Under the pieces are notes generated by a model. That model was not told the DNA's origin. It made no database searches and saw only the letters and a program-made list of their open reading frames with translations. A stretch of DNA of 29,002 nt from Trichoplax sp. H2 (Eukaryota > Placozoa > Uniplacotomia > Trichoplacea): positions 1 to 29,002 of the forward strand of contig NOWV01000388.1 of the NCBI GenBank assembly GCA_003344405.1. The letters run 5' to 3'. Both the position numbers and the translations under genes were made by a program. This document shows, piece by piece, positions 9,671 to 20,478 of the stretch (position 1 is its first letter; every line of letters starts with the position of its first letter).

Positions 9671-10645
9671 AGTTTCTCACAATAGCTGTCTTAGTTAAAG
9701 GGTATTTTTTAAAAGGCTTTAATACAAGGTTGTAGGAATAATAGAGCAATAATCAATTACTACAAGAATCTAGTCTAAAATCTAAAGTATTCAGAGCTGT
9801 CACTGTCCACCAGTAACAAAGTATGTCGACACACTAACGCTAAATAAAGAACGTCTCCTACTAACTCTAAGAGACGTAATTTGCATATAGTACCACGTAC
9901 AATAGTCCCAATGACCGAATACTACTATAGCTGTAGCGCTACAAATCAGTGAACAAGGTAATAAAAGAATTATTTCTATATTTATTACTTAAGAGAACTT
10001 ACACAATTTAGCAGTATTAGTTCAACCAGCAAGCTACTTCTACTATCTCTACTAGCCATCTAACTCTGTTCAACTAGACTAGACTGACATACGCCCAAAC
10101 TGTCGAGCTCCATCGTCAGACACCGGTCTTTTATGTTCTCGTAGAAGATCAGGTGCGAAAACAACAAAAACACCCTTCCAAAAGTATATACATCATAATA
10201 AGAGCTATCACTAAGGTTTCCGTATGAGAAATTAATTACTAACATGTATTGTTAGCAGCTAACAGTAATCTAATAAAGTGCTAAGCTCTTATCACAAACA
10301 TGACAGTCTAACACCTTGAACATTTGATCAACAACAACATTAACAATATATTATTAAATCAAGTCAATCGTAATCTACACAAGCTATAACAAATTAAATT
10401 AAAACGAGCAGTGTATCGTGACAAGAGCTCAAAGCAAAAAGAAATCTCTTCTATATCCTTTAGCTCATTTCTGCAGGTCTCAAATACATTTCGCTAGATC
10501 CGTTTGTGACAACCTAATTAATCTATAATTAGACATGATTAATCAAATAGAATACTTTATCTCAAATAGAACATCATTATCTTCTACAATCTAAATCATT
10601 ATACTCGCACTATCCCTATAATCAAATATGGGGTGCATCACTACA
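9671..10645. repeat. Duplicated block also found at 27725-28296
   Basis: Bases 9671-9797 match 27725-27850 closely (TCTCACAATA, AAAAGGCTTT, CAAGGTTGTAGGAAT, CTACAAGAATCTAGTC). Bases 10424-10604 then match 27848-28020 (AAAGAAATCTCTTCT, ATCTTCTACAATCTAAATCA), and 10617-10645 match 28268-28296 (ATCAAATATGGGG). In the second copy the two halves are directly joined, so the 626 bases between them exist only here and are listed as a separate element. Confidence 0.75.
9798..10423. mobile_element. Putative 626-base non-autonomous element with an empty site in the paralogous copy
   Basis: The paralogous sequence at 27841-27855 runs uninterrupted (GTATTTCGAGCTCAAAG) where this copy has an extra 626 bases. 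The extra block begins TGTCACTGTCCAC and ends GTATCGTGACA, so the outermost six bases are a perfect inverted repeat (TGTCAC/GTGACA), with a further CAC matching inside. It is bracketed by AGAGC at 9793-9797 and 10424-10428, a plausible 5-base target duplication. It encodes no transposase, so a MITE-like element is likeliest. Alternatively the other copy lost this block by recombination between the two AGAGC words. The family is not recognised. A small hairpin, ACGTCTC...GAGACGT, lies near 9850-9876. Confidence 0.5.
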
Positions 10646-10646
10646 T

Positions 10647-10770
10647 GCTCTTAACGAATCTATTACTTAAATGTAGCTCGGCGAATTTTATCAAGCAGTA
10701 AAATTTCTAACATAATGATTATCCACGACGTACAAAAATTGTGTCCATTCCGTCTTCTTAAATATCTGCA
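10647..10770. repeat. Duplicated block also found at 26139-26269
   Basis: Both copies share CTCTTAACGAATCTATTAC, then TTTTATCAAG(C/T)AGTAAAATTTC and CTTCTTAAA. In the second place it lies upstream of receptor relic F rather than after the CAAATATGGGG word, so the order of duplicated blocks has been shuffled. The TTATCAAGYAGTAAAATTTC part resembles the helix 8 coding words of the receptors (TTATCAAGTAGTAAATTTC in F), hinting at an older receptor remnant; that is speculative. Confidence 0.6.
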
Positions 10771-11776
10771 TGTTACAAATCTCCTTTGTAACTAGAAAAC
10801 AGGTCTGAAACACTATCTTCATTAGTACGCATGTTCCCAACTAACTTAGGGACATATCGTAGTTGAAATAACTTTCAGCTACACAAATAAGCTACTAATG
10901 AGCAATAGGTTTAAATACTTCACTTTATTTACGTTAATCTTAGTCGTAAAATGTACTAAAGAAAAAGTAAGAATATTATTAGCAATAATAGTCAAGTGAT
11001 CCTGCAAGTGACTAAATGGAACTGAGCAGCTAAGCTAGTGTTCGGCTTTTTATAGTCTCGGCCGACGCCGATGGAGCACTTGTGAATATTCTTGACATAG
11101 CGACTTACACGTACAGTATACATATCCTATTTTAGGAGTTCAGTTAGAAGAAGGTAACATAGATCAGTATAAGTCAACGCTAGTTAACATTAAATGAATT
11201 AATGAGCCAATTAGAGCCTCAAGGCAGAAATCGACGCTCGTCTATTATTTCATGTAATTTAGTTAAATAACGCGTGAAATTTAGATATTAAAAGGAGTTT
11301 TGGTTTGATTTATTTTTTGCGTGTAAATTTTTAGTTAAATCAGGACAAAATTTCGGATGTATTGTTAAGAATGAGTAAGCTATTAACAATTCCGGTTTGG
11401 TTTCATAGGTTTCTGAGGATTTACTGGAATAGCTTAATATTGCTCTGAGACGATCGCAAATGAACGAAATTAAATTAGATCGAAGTTGCTAAGTCTTTCC
11501 ATTTTGCTTTTCTAATATTAAATTATTATGGTATATGAAGAAAGTCAATTATAAAACGTAAAATCAATGCTATATCATTACTTAGAAGTAAATGGTGCTT
11601 AATATAATTTTTAATCATTTTTAATAAGGCACATTATAATATAGAATTTACAGTATTATAAATTTCTATCTGAAATTAATACCGTATTTTGCGAAAACAA
11701 GCTGGATACGTGAATAAGCCACGCAAGACTTATATGATTCTACATTATAAATAATTAACGAATTTATAGTACAGCA

Positions 11777-11820
11777 GATTTTACTGGATTCTCTGATAAA
11801 AAGGATGGGCTTCTATTATT
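11777..11820 (+). promoter_or_regulatory. Conserved upstream box, copy of pseudogene C
   Basis: Second copy of the ~44-base box described at 1018: GATTTTACTGGATTCTCTGA followed by AAAAAGGATGGGCTTCTA. About 960 bases before the position of the lost start codon. Confidence 0.35.
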
Positions 11821-12778
11821 TACACATAAGCTCCACGAAGTTTACAGAGACTTTGGGTGCCGGTTGCCAATCGTTATCGAAACTTCACCTTAATGAATAG
11901 CCTATTGTTAATAGTGAGTAAATTCATAATAAGTTTTGTAGATAACCCTTAAATGCCTATAGGCATGTTTAATTTCACTGCTACTTACCGGTACCTTATT
12001 AATCTCTTATGTAATAAATTGTAAACAAATTATCTACCTAATTTCATAACATAAAAATTTATTTCATTATTAAATGATCTTATGTAACACCTTGCCATTT
12101 GGTAACCAATCAACTTATTACATATACAATCTAAAATAAAAATGATGTTACTGCTAATATGCTTGGTGAGGTTTCTGGCTTTATTTTATTTCAAACTGTA
12201 ATTTGAAAATGTCTGAAAATAAATCGCGATAAATGAGTATTCTTGAACTACTGATGAAAAATTATCAATACTTATCTTTATTATCTATAATATAATAACT
12301 ATCCATTACTTTTTGCAAGTTATTTACTCAATCTTAAGTAGTTATTTTTATTAATATTGGTAATATTAAAAAACTTTTCAAATACTGAGATAAAGTTGCG
12401 CGCCACAAAATAAAAAAAATGTCATTATCTATTTTATTAGATTAAAACAGACTTCTGCAAGTCTCATTGTGTCTGATAATAAGTAGATTTATTACACCAA
12501 TATTAAATACTCCATTAATTTATGGTTCTCCTCCAAATTTATCTCTAGACAGATTTATTTTTAAATTATTTTTACTGATAATATATCTTGGCCGCTTCGA
12601 TCTTTTCAAATCATGGTCTTAAAAGTGCTCTAGAAATTTATTTTTAACCATATTTAATAATGATAGATTACCACCTGCCTTTAGATTTTAACAGTGAAGC
12701 TTACTATTAGTTTTACCAGATACTATGCTAGCTTCATAACTTTTTATCTGAGGGATAATTTTAACGTTCAATCTACTC

Positions 12779-13772
12779 ACGGTGCTTTACTATAACTTTT
12801 CCAACTTTACCACGAACATTGCACTTATATATTTTTACAAAGAAGTATTCATAGATGCAACTGGACTGATTTTGAACATGTTCGTATGTTTAATTATATG
12901 CACTCATTCTGCATTACGTCAACCGTTTACCTATTTAATTTCGAATCTATCTTTTTCTGATCTATTTGTTTCTTTAACCCTCTTAGTAAATGGTATCTTA
13001 GATTATTCTACTATAGCTAGTTTTACTACTTATCAAAACACCTACATCCTATGCACGGCTAATGCTGCAAGCTGTTGCAGTTATTCGTCTTAGTAAAATA
13101 AAATTTACGACAGTACATAAAATTATCTTAATTATATGGTTGGCTGCTATTACATCAGCAATTATACCCACTGCTTATGTTACGTTTTATAATTGCTATA
13201 CGAATCTTTGCACCATTTATCGAATAAATGATTATATAATTATACTTTGCTAATAATCTCCGTCATATTATTTGGTACAACTTGTATCCTTCCAATTATT
13301 ATAATGTTTATCACATATGGGTTAATAATTTATAAATTAATCTATTAAAAATGCGGTGTTGAAATAGGTCCATCATTAATTACAAATAATAGAAATAATA
13401 TTCGGCGCGCTATTTTTCCAGGCTTATTTACTTCAATCTTTACAATTGCATCTATGATTCCATTTACAATCGTATATGATTGAGTTACTGTACATTAATT
13501 AAGGAATACCATTATCCATACTTCGGAGAGTCATTTATTAGAATTGTTATCGTCTTTTAATTTTTATTGATATCTTATATATCTAAACACCTATTGTTAA
13601 TCCATTTTTACATATTTTAACTAGCAGTAAGTTCAAGAAGATTTTGCATTCATTAATATATTATAGTCGGCGTTTACTCTTTCATATAAATATAATTTGG
13701 GTAGAATCAATTTATAGAGAAGTATGCGATTCAATTAGCAAAACTTCTCAAGTTGCATTAATGCGAAAGTGA
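12779..13772 (+). pseudogene. Class A GPCR pseudogene, subfamily I, gene C
   Basis: The whole length aligns with A and D, from the start codon to the position of the D stop codon (TGA at 13770-13772), but it is broken many times. The start codon ATG is ACG at 12779-12781, with the following GTG codon kept as in D. A 65-base deletion at 13068/13069 relative to A removes the inner half of TM3 with the E-R-Y motif and shifts the frame. An insertion of about 8 bases lies near 13227-13240, and TAA at 13346-13348 interrupts the TM5/loop 3 region. Further small gaps follow near 13385, 13470 and 13550. In TM7 the NPxxY tyrosine codon is CAT. The helices still recognisable are TM1, TM2, TM4 and parts of TM5-TM7. 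It cannot make a working receptor. Confidence 0.92.
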
Positions 13773-13975
13773 TATTGATTATCCCCTTGATAACAGAAAA
13801 TATCCTCAGATCTTTCACATCTATCTTAATTGTACCTATAAAAGTACAATGTACAGCAGATTATTTACTTGAATATTTTTTTTCAGTTTCCATTGCACGA
13901 GTATGGAGGTTAGAAAGCACTCAGATAATAAAACATATGACAGTGTAACTTTATTATCATGCCGTCGATGAGAGC

Positions 13976-14010
13976 AGGCTTACCAACAACTTATAGTAAG
14001 TTACAAGCCT
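13976..14010. repeat. Two-part hairpin downstream of C
   Basis: AGGCTT (13976-13981) pairs with AAGCCT (14005-14010), and inside it AACTTA (13988-13993) pairs with TAAGTT (13997-14002) around a TAG loop. This gives twelve base pairs with a small asymmetric internal loop. No equivalent was found after A or D, so it may be part of an unrecognised insertion. Confidence 0.4.
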
Positions 14011-14080
14011 CGGATCTGACTGTCTAATACGTACCAACTATATATTTAATGCACTGCCGGGTATGTGAATTCGGCTACTC

Positions 14081-14442
14081 GTTAGATAGAGTAAAAAAGG
14101 TTTCAATTCCAGAACACTTTTGATCGAGCAATAACCATGTTTCTATGTGTATAATTTTTCTTTATTGCTCCTTCTTATCTCTTATGAAATTTATAGTGTT
14201 TTTAAATCCACATTATCAAAAATATGTCGAAATATGTTTTTAGAGCGTCCACTTTAGGACAAATGAGGGGTATGTGTAAATGACGTCCATATCATTTCGA
14301 TACATTATACAAGGATTTTTAGAATGTTCATCGTTGGATAGAATTATAAGTGGTTTCAATTACGGAATACTTTTTCACACTTCCACGTGTAATACTGCCT
14401 TTACTGTCCCTTCTTACCGCTTATATCCTTTATTTTAGTTAT
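14081..14442. repeat. Diverged direct duplication, spacing 252 bases
   Basis: GTTAGATAGA...GGTTTCAATTCCAGAACACTTTT at 14081 is repeated as GTTGGATAGA...GGTTTCAATTACGGAATACTTTT at 14333, and TTTATTGCTCCTTCTTATC at about 14160 as TTTACTGTCCCTTCTTACC at about 14400. Each arm is about 110 bases and the spacing is constant. It looks like an old local duplication in a region with no receptor homology. Confidence 0.6.
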
Positions 14443-15526
14443 AATCTGATTCGCCATCGTTCTAGTTGTTGTGATTCTGACATGACTACTATTGCAGTGT
14501 TTCACATAGCTATTGTATAGTGATAGGTGAGTCATGAAGACTTGTAAGTCCTGCCGCTAGGCAATTTAAATTGGAAGATTTGGAGATTAAATAAAGGTAA
14601 CTTACTAGTAATTATAGATTGAGTGAGTATTAGAGCGTTGCGATTAGCCGGAATACCTGATATAATTTCACCTAACCTATAAGGAAGTACTAGAAGTTTA
14701 ATACTAGTACGCTGATCCTCTAACGAGGTTACACAGTAACATATAGAATAGTAATTGCATTCACTATAGCAACTTTTCTTATCCAAGACATGAAGACTCC
14801 CTCCAACAAACCGAACAAATACTTTCAATTTAACCCAATTTTAAATCTATACATTAATTTATGACTCTAGTAATTTTTATATAAACATCTTTCAAATAAA
14901 ATTTCATGACAAAACTAGTTCATCTTAATATCAATTTCGTGCGTGAAAATTGATGCTGAACCTGAAGAAACTCGCTCGTTATTCTTTGCATACGCCTACT
15001 ACTATACTGTAATAATTTTTTTCACTTATAGGACGTTATCTATAGCATACGTCGTCGTAAAAAAATTGTTATTATTGACGAGTATATGGGTATATATATA
15101 CGTTTCTTGGACAATATTATAACGTTATGTGTTAAAGGCTACTGTATTGCATTCAGTTTAAACTCCATATAATCTGATCACGATGGGCCATTCATATCTT
15201 GAATGTCATAGTAAAGAAATTAAAAAAAGGCAATTCAAAACAAATAGATTAACATTGATATACTTAATCTTATATCAATATTTAAAAAGTAAATGGTACG
15301 GTATTTAAAATAATTTACGATAATTTTCTAATTACACTATGGTATAGAATTTATAGTATGGTAACTTTTTATCCGAAATTAATACCGAATTATGCGAAAA
15401 TAAACTGTACCTTGTGAATGAGTTATGCGAGAATAATCCAATTCTACTGTATAAACAATTAATATCTCGTGAATGGATCATAGGTAATTGCTAACTTTAT
15501 TTCGGGTGCAAGGTGTTCATTGTAAC

Positions 15527-15570
15527 GGATTACACTGGATTCTCCGACAAAAAAGATGGGCTTCTACTAA
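15527..15570 (+). promoter_or_regulatory. Conserved upstream box, copy of gene D
   Basis: Third copy of the ~44-base box (GATTACACTGGATTCTCCGA, then AAAAAAGATGGGCTTCTACTA), about 770 bases before the D start codon. Confidence 0.35.
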
Positions 15571-16302
15571 GTTTACAGCAATTACCAGAAATTTACAAAG
15601 ATTTTACGCAGTCAATTGTTATAAAAATCTTCCCTAAAGAGTAACTTGTTAATGGTGAGCAAATTCATGACACCAAACGTAGATGACAATTAAGTGCGCT
15701 ATGGCCATTCATTAATTTCATCTCTAACATAATAACATTCCATTACGTTTTGCAACTTATTTACTCAGCCTTATGTATTTATCTTCATTAAAACTGGTAA
15801 TACAAATAATTATTCAGCTAGTGAGATGAATTTTAATGTTATAAAATATTAAGAATGCCACTCCTTTACTAAATGAAATAGGCTTCTCCTAGCCAAAATT
15901 ACATCTGCCGATAAATAAATTTATTATGTATATATTAAAAACTCCTTTAATTCCTTATTCTCTTCCAGTTTCCTTTTCTATAAAACTTCATTGTTAACTT
16001 GCCTTTCAGTGATATTATGTCTTAACCACTTTGATTGTTTTAAATCGTGATCCTAATTTTTAAACTAGACTCAATTAATATTTTGACTTTCTGATTACAG
16101 AATTGTTTTCAAACAAGCTTTTAACAAGATATATACTCAATTAATGCTTCGCTTTTATTTAAATAGCAGCTATTATATATCATTATACGTACACGAGTAA
16201 TTTATTTTCAACCGCATTTTATTTATGATAGATTTCTATCAGCCTTTAACTTGGAAGCGTGAACTTCACTCTAGTTTACCGGATGCTTTTCTAGCTTTGT
16301 AA

Positions 16303-16337
16303 TTTATCTGAGGAATAATTTAACGTTCAATCTACTC
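16303..16337 (+). promoter_or_regulatory. Start-proximal conserved leader of gene D
   Basis: TTTATCTGAGGAATAATTTA followed by ACGTTCAATCTACTC ends at the ATG. It matches the leaders of A (2893-2929) and C (12743-12778). It marks the same start codon in all three and so supports the chosen start for D. Confidence 0.45.
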
Positions 16338-17386
16338 ATGGTGGTTTCCAATAATAGTTCCAATTTTACCACGAATAATAATGCATATGTGGCTTTCTAC
16401 AGTAAAGTATTCATAGGCGTAACTGGATTCATTTTAAACATGTCCGTTGGTTTAATTATATGCACTCATTCTGCATTGCGTCAACCGTTTACCTATTTAA
16501 TTTTGAATCTATCTATTTCTGATTTATTAGTTTCTTTAACTCTCTTAGTAAATGGTATCTTGGATTATTATACTATAGCTAGTTTTACTACTTATCAAAA
16601 TGCTTACATCCTATGTACGGTCAATGTTGCTATCGTACTAACTTCAATGCCTGGTGCTTGCTTAACGTTATTGGTGATGAGTTTTGAACGATATCAAGCA
16701 GTTGCAGCTGTTCGCCTTCGTAATATAAAATTTACGACAGTACTAAAAATTATCTTAATTACATGGTTGGCAGCTATTTCATCAGCGATTATACCGACTT
16801 ACTATGCTACGTTTTATAATCACTATCCAAGTGCTTGCACTATTGGTCGAATAGACAATTATACGCTGTTAGTGATCTCCATCATATTGTTTAGTACAAC
16901 TTGTATTCTTCCAATCATTGTAATGTTGATCATGTATGGGTTGATAATTTATAAATTAATCTATGAAAAGTCAGCTGTCGAAATAGGTCTATCATTTATT
17001 ACAAATAACAGGGGAAAAAATATTCGCAGTACTATTCTTCCAGTTTTATTAACTTCAATCTTCACGACTGCACCTAGTATTCCATATATACTATTGAGTT
17101 ATTACACATTAATTAAGGAATACTATAATCCATACTTCAGAGAGCCATTTATGAAAAAAATTATGGTCTTTGGATTGTTGCCTCTTTATTGCATGTGTTA
17201 ACACCTATTGTTAATCCGTTTTTATATAATTTAGCCAGTAGTAAGTTCCGAAAGGTTTTGTATTCATTACTATGTCATTGGCGGCGTTCGCCTTTTCATA
17301 CAAATATAATTTGGATAAAACCAATTTCCAGAGAAGCTTGCGATTCAAGTAACAAAGCTTCTCAAATTGCATTAGTGCAAAAGTAA
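16338..17386 (+). CDS. Class A orphan GPCR, subfamily I, gene D, with one apparent frameshift
   Basis: The first frame (16338-17201) encodes 287 residues covering the N-terminus to TM6: N-glycosylation sites N6 and N9, N34 (1.50), D62 (2.50), C93, E117-R118-Y119, W143, C167, P192, Y200 and P249 in TM6 (Pro-Ser-Ile-Pro, no toggle tryptophan). At the A7 run 17154-17160 it is one base short compared with A. In the next frame, TM7 with NPFLY, helix 8 and the tail run on cleanly to TAA at 17384-17386. The overall length would be about 349 residues, as in A and B. Nothing else is damaged, so this is either a very recent pseudogene or a one-base homopolymer error in the sequence. As read, the first frame ends 16 codons after the lesion with no TM7. 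The tail is 8 residues longer than in A, whose reading frame stops at a TGA in that place. Confidence 0.8.
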
Positions 17387-18612
17387 TGTTTTTATTCATT
17401 TGATAACAAAATACCTACTGGAATCTTTCACATCCATATTACATAAATCTGTTATGATCAAATTATTTCCCAAGAAAAATGCACACAACGATATAAAATT
17501 TTTCTAATACTCTATTACCTCCTCTATGATTCTATTGATGCTACCATGATGTCTTTTATATTGTTTATGCTGGTATCTTCTTGTAGTGTATTTAGAATAT
17601 ACTGTAACTATATTCTACTCTTAAATATAGACATGTTGTATTGCTCTTATATTTAGACAGATCTACAATCCGCTTACTCTACATTCATATATAGACTACT
17701 GTATTTAGTTATTACGGTACTCGCTGTTTTCTACAATCATCTGCTATTTTTTAACCTGTTATGGTATATGTTGTATCTAATTCCGCAATCCTATTCTCTG
17801 CATGTGCTCTATCTTTAAAACTATAAATACTGGCGATTTCTACCTCAGAGTTCATTAGCCTCTCAGTTAGTCTTCTAGTTAGTCTCTCACAGTCTAATAC
17901 TTCTACTCGTTACTCACGACAGCTTGCACGCTGATCTACCGTAACTACCTCACTGTACTTCACATTACTAACCTACAATAAAGCATAACTTTTATAAACC
18001 CTTTGTTGTAATAATTGTAAATGGCGACTAAATCTCAATCCTCTGAGATATCGAACCCTCCATCACACTGCTATCTTACAACTACAGTACCTTTTTCGTA
18101 AGTTAAAAACATCAGCTTTATAGTCAAATCTCGTGCTTCGTTGACCGATAATTCTAAACTGATTAGATTATTAACAACAATTGACTATGTCTAAAAGAAA
18201 CGGTGCGTTAATTAATGGATTTGATATAAGCTGATATCCTTTGATTAGATAGCATAATTAAGCTATTTGATTCATATCAGATCTACTTTTTTATTGAAAA
18301 TTAAGTAGATGAGAATGTTTTATGTTGCCCGTTAATAAACTTATCGCAGGCTTCTGTTAAACTAGGAGCACCCTTACCAGTTCTTATTCCTACGTAGTTG
18401 GTAGAAATTTATTGCCAACATACTCATAAATACCTATTAAAAAATTTACTTAGAATATTTAAATCAATCATTAGAGCGATTGTAGAAGCAGAGTGACGAA
18501 CACCAGTATTTCGTTAGTGATTTGAGCTTTAAATAAAATGGCTTCAAAAAATTTTAGAACATGAGCTACGATTTCTTGCAAAATTACGCTTTATTAAAGT
18601 GATATATAACTA

Positions 18613-20117
18613 TCACGAAATTTCAAAATTTGTAGAAAATTGGAACTTAATTAGGTCTTATAAAAGATCATGTTTGTACAGCTCTATTCTAGCTAAATAT
18701 AACTACTAGAATAATCTTAGTTGTCAGTCGTTACAAATCAAAATTTCTAATGAAGAAAAAGTTGAACTATTACAGAAATTACACTACAAATCACCTGTCA
18801 GGTTTGTCCTCCCTGACATTAACCTATAGTACGATTATAAGTACTGACGATCTCCTATGGTCAGCAGGAACAGTAACTCAACTTTTATCTCTCGACAAAC
18901 TGAACCCAAACTTTATTAAAAAAGATAGTCAATCAATAGTAAACTGACATAAACATTAATTATTAGTACTTAGATAACATTGTGAAACTATGTAGTTATC
19001 TATATAAAGTACGCATAACGTCATAGTAAAAGGTACGGTATCTGACGAAAATAAGATAAGCATTTTGTAGGATTCGTAACTCCAGCTTAAAGTATATACT
19101 TTTGGTAGCATTCGTAGCTATAATATATGAATTACAGTTCTATTTTTACCTCTAACCTTAATAGCAACTCAATACCCTACTGTCTATAGTCATCTGTACT
19201 CTAGCATAGAATCTTTCACTACAGTCTAAAGTCATAAGCTACAAAATAATTCTTAAGATAAATATAGAAAGTAGTGCTACTGTACATCATACCAAACATG
19301 GCTAATAGTCTACAGTTCCAATACTAAATTACCTTACAATTACATAAAATTGGCTTATCTAATTCCAATTACAACTTTTCTCTTCAGCTAATTTTTAGAC
19401 TATAATATAGTGTGATATCGCTGTAACAATGTAAATAAAAGGAAATTGTACAAAAATATATGATATCCTGTTAACTTAGATAAGAATTTTGATACTTAAG
19501 CAATTTGTAAGTTAATAGCCTTTACCTTTATTGTGTGATATAGCAACTAAATTTATTATATGAAATTTTCTGTAAATGATATTGAAACGAATTTCATAAA
19601 TGCCTCTAGCTTTAGGTAGCTAAGTGTTTACATCTAAATATCTTAATAAACGAGCATTTCGGAGTACCGTTTATCTAGTTTCACTGTTGCAAAAATATTT
19701 ATCTATTACAGCCACTTTACGCTGTAGTTTTCCAAAAAAGTTATTCAAACGCAAATTAAGAGGTCTTCAAATACATTCTTTTTCGGTCGTTGTTAATTAC
19801 GATAACAAAATGTATTTGGAAAGGTTCAATAGAAACTCCGTTAAATGAATGATAAAATTCATTTGTAACCGAATCTTTACTAGTATTTTCATTTTGTATT
19901 ACACCATACTAAGCGTCTACGTCTGTCTCTCTATATAAGCATACACTCGTATATGCTTCGTTAATCATTTTAACTGTTGCGAATTTAGTTCCTGAGGCTT
20001 AAGTGGATTTGATATTCAGTCTAGCATAAAATACACGTTGCGATTAATTTATGTGACAAAATCAGTCGCGGAAATTCAAAATTTAAAGAAAATTAAAACT
20101 TTATTAGATCTATTGCA
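18613..20117. repeat. Short direct duplication within the D-E interval (pair 1)
   Basis: About 50 bases at 18613-18665 (TCACGAAATTTCAAAATTTG, then GAAAATTGGAACTTAATTAG) recur diverged at 20065-20117 (TCGCGGAAATTCAAAATTTA, then GAAAATTAAAACTTTATTAG). The ends given are those of the two arms; the DNA between is not repeated here. Confidence 0.5.
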
Positions 20118-20478
20118 ATTATTAGTTACACACAGCTCTACTTTAACCGAATACAACGACTGAAAGATTTCTAAGAATAACAAATCGGATAATCTATTGT
20201 CGCTTGCTTTTATAATCTCCGTAGCCTTTGCAGCTACAATCAGTATAGCAACATTTTACACGTAATAAAATTATAATTAGTAACACTAGTTTACAGCGGA
20301 CCATCATTAATCCAATATGAAAACAATTAGGGTAATTGATATTATTTTCTTCTCTTCAAAGTACAATAAACTAACCGTATCTTAATATATGATTTACAGT
20401 TCTACTTTTATCTCTAACCTTATTAGTAGCTCAACCTCCTACCGTATACAATCATCTATACTCTAGCATAGAGTCTAC
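19118..20478. repeat. Direct duplication within the D-E interval (pair 2)
   Basis: About 97 bases at 19118-19214 and 20381-20478 share ATTACAGTTCTA / TTTACAGTTCTA, CCTCTAACCTTA / TCTCTAACCTTA and ACTCTAGCATAGA. Order matches pair 1, with spacings of about 1.45 and 1.26 kb, so both pairs are probably remnants of one ~1.3 kb tandem duplication that has since gained and lost DNA. Confidence 0.55.

Larger units (their letters stand above)
7775..9797. other. 3' flank of gene B and following intergenic DNA
   Basis: No gene is seen. The first 160 bases match the start of the flank after E (24115-24260). Homology resumes at about 8900-9610, matching 24780-25490, with anchors GATATTTATTTAAATGG (9011; 24892), AAATTTAAATCTTCGAAAAT (9409; 25279) and AGAAGTATACTAG (9554; 25456). 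Between about 7950 and 8890 the two flanks do not align convincingly. From 9671 the sequence matches 27725 onward, downstream of F. This is duplicated flank rather than coding sequence. Confidence 0.6.
10429..12778. other. Intergenic DNA and 5' flank of pseudogene C
   Basis: No gene is seen. Bases 10424-10770 are duplicated near gene F (see the blocks at 9671 and 10647). About 10780-11520 has no strong partner; a short match GCAGAAATCGNCNCTCG at about 11223 resembles 26337, upstream of F. From about 11525 to 12778 it is homologous to the 5' flanks of A and D. Part of 11935-12130 is shared with D but absent from A, so A appears to have lost it. Confidence 0.55.
13773..16302. other. Intergenic DNA between C and D
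   Basis: No gene is seen. It holds the short 3' flank of C, an imperfect hairpin at 13976-14010, a local duplication at about 14081-14190 and 14333-14442, and from about 14840 the duplicated 5' flank of D, homologous to 280-2310 and 11525-12778. Compared with the A flank, the D flank has lost several blocks of 100-300 bases. Confidence 0.6.

Noticed and set aside
10060-10245. Open frame inside the 626-base element, considered as a transposase remnant
   Set aside because: Only 61 codons, no DDE or other transposase signature.
12782-13253. Two separate small genes in place of C
   Set aside because: They are fragments of one receptor pseudogene separated by a 65-base deletion.
14532-14828. 98-codon open frame on the - strand
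   Set aside because: It begins at TTG rather than ATG, overlaps no homologous block, has no recognisable domain, and one or two frames of this length are expected by chance in AT-rich DNA of this size.
18030-18060. B-box-like GGGTTCGATATCTC on the - strand
   Set aside because: No matching cloverleaf or A box in the surrounding 80 bases.
18750-18947. 65-codon frame with a genuine ATG
   Set aside because: Short, no recognised domain, and no conservation to support it.
19624-19848. 74-codon basic open frame
   Set aside because: Starts at GTG, no known domain, no conserved copy in the other intervals.
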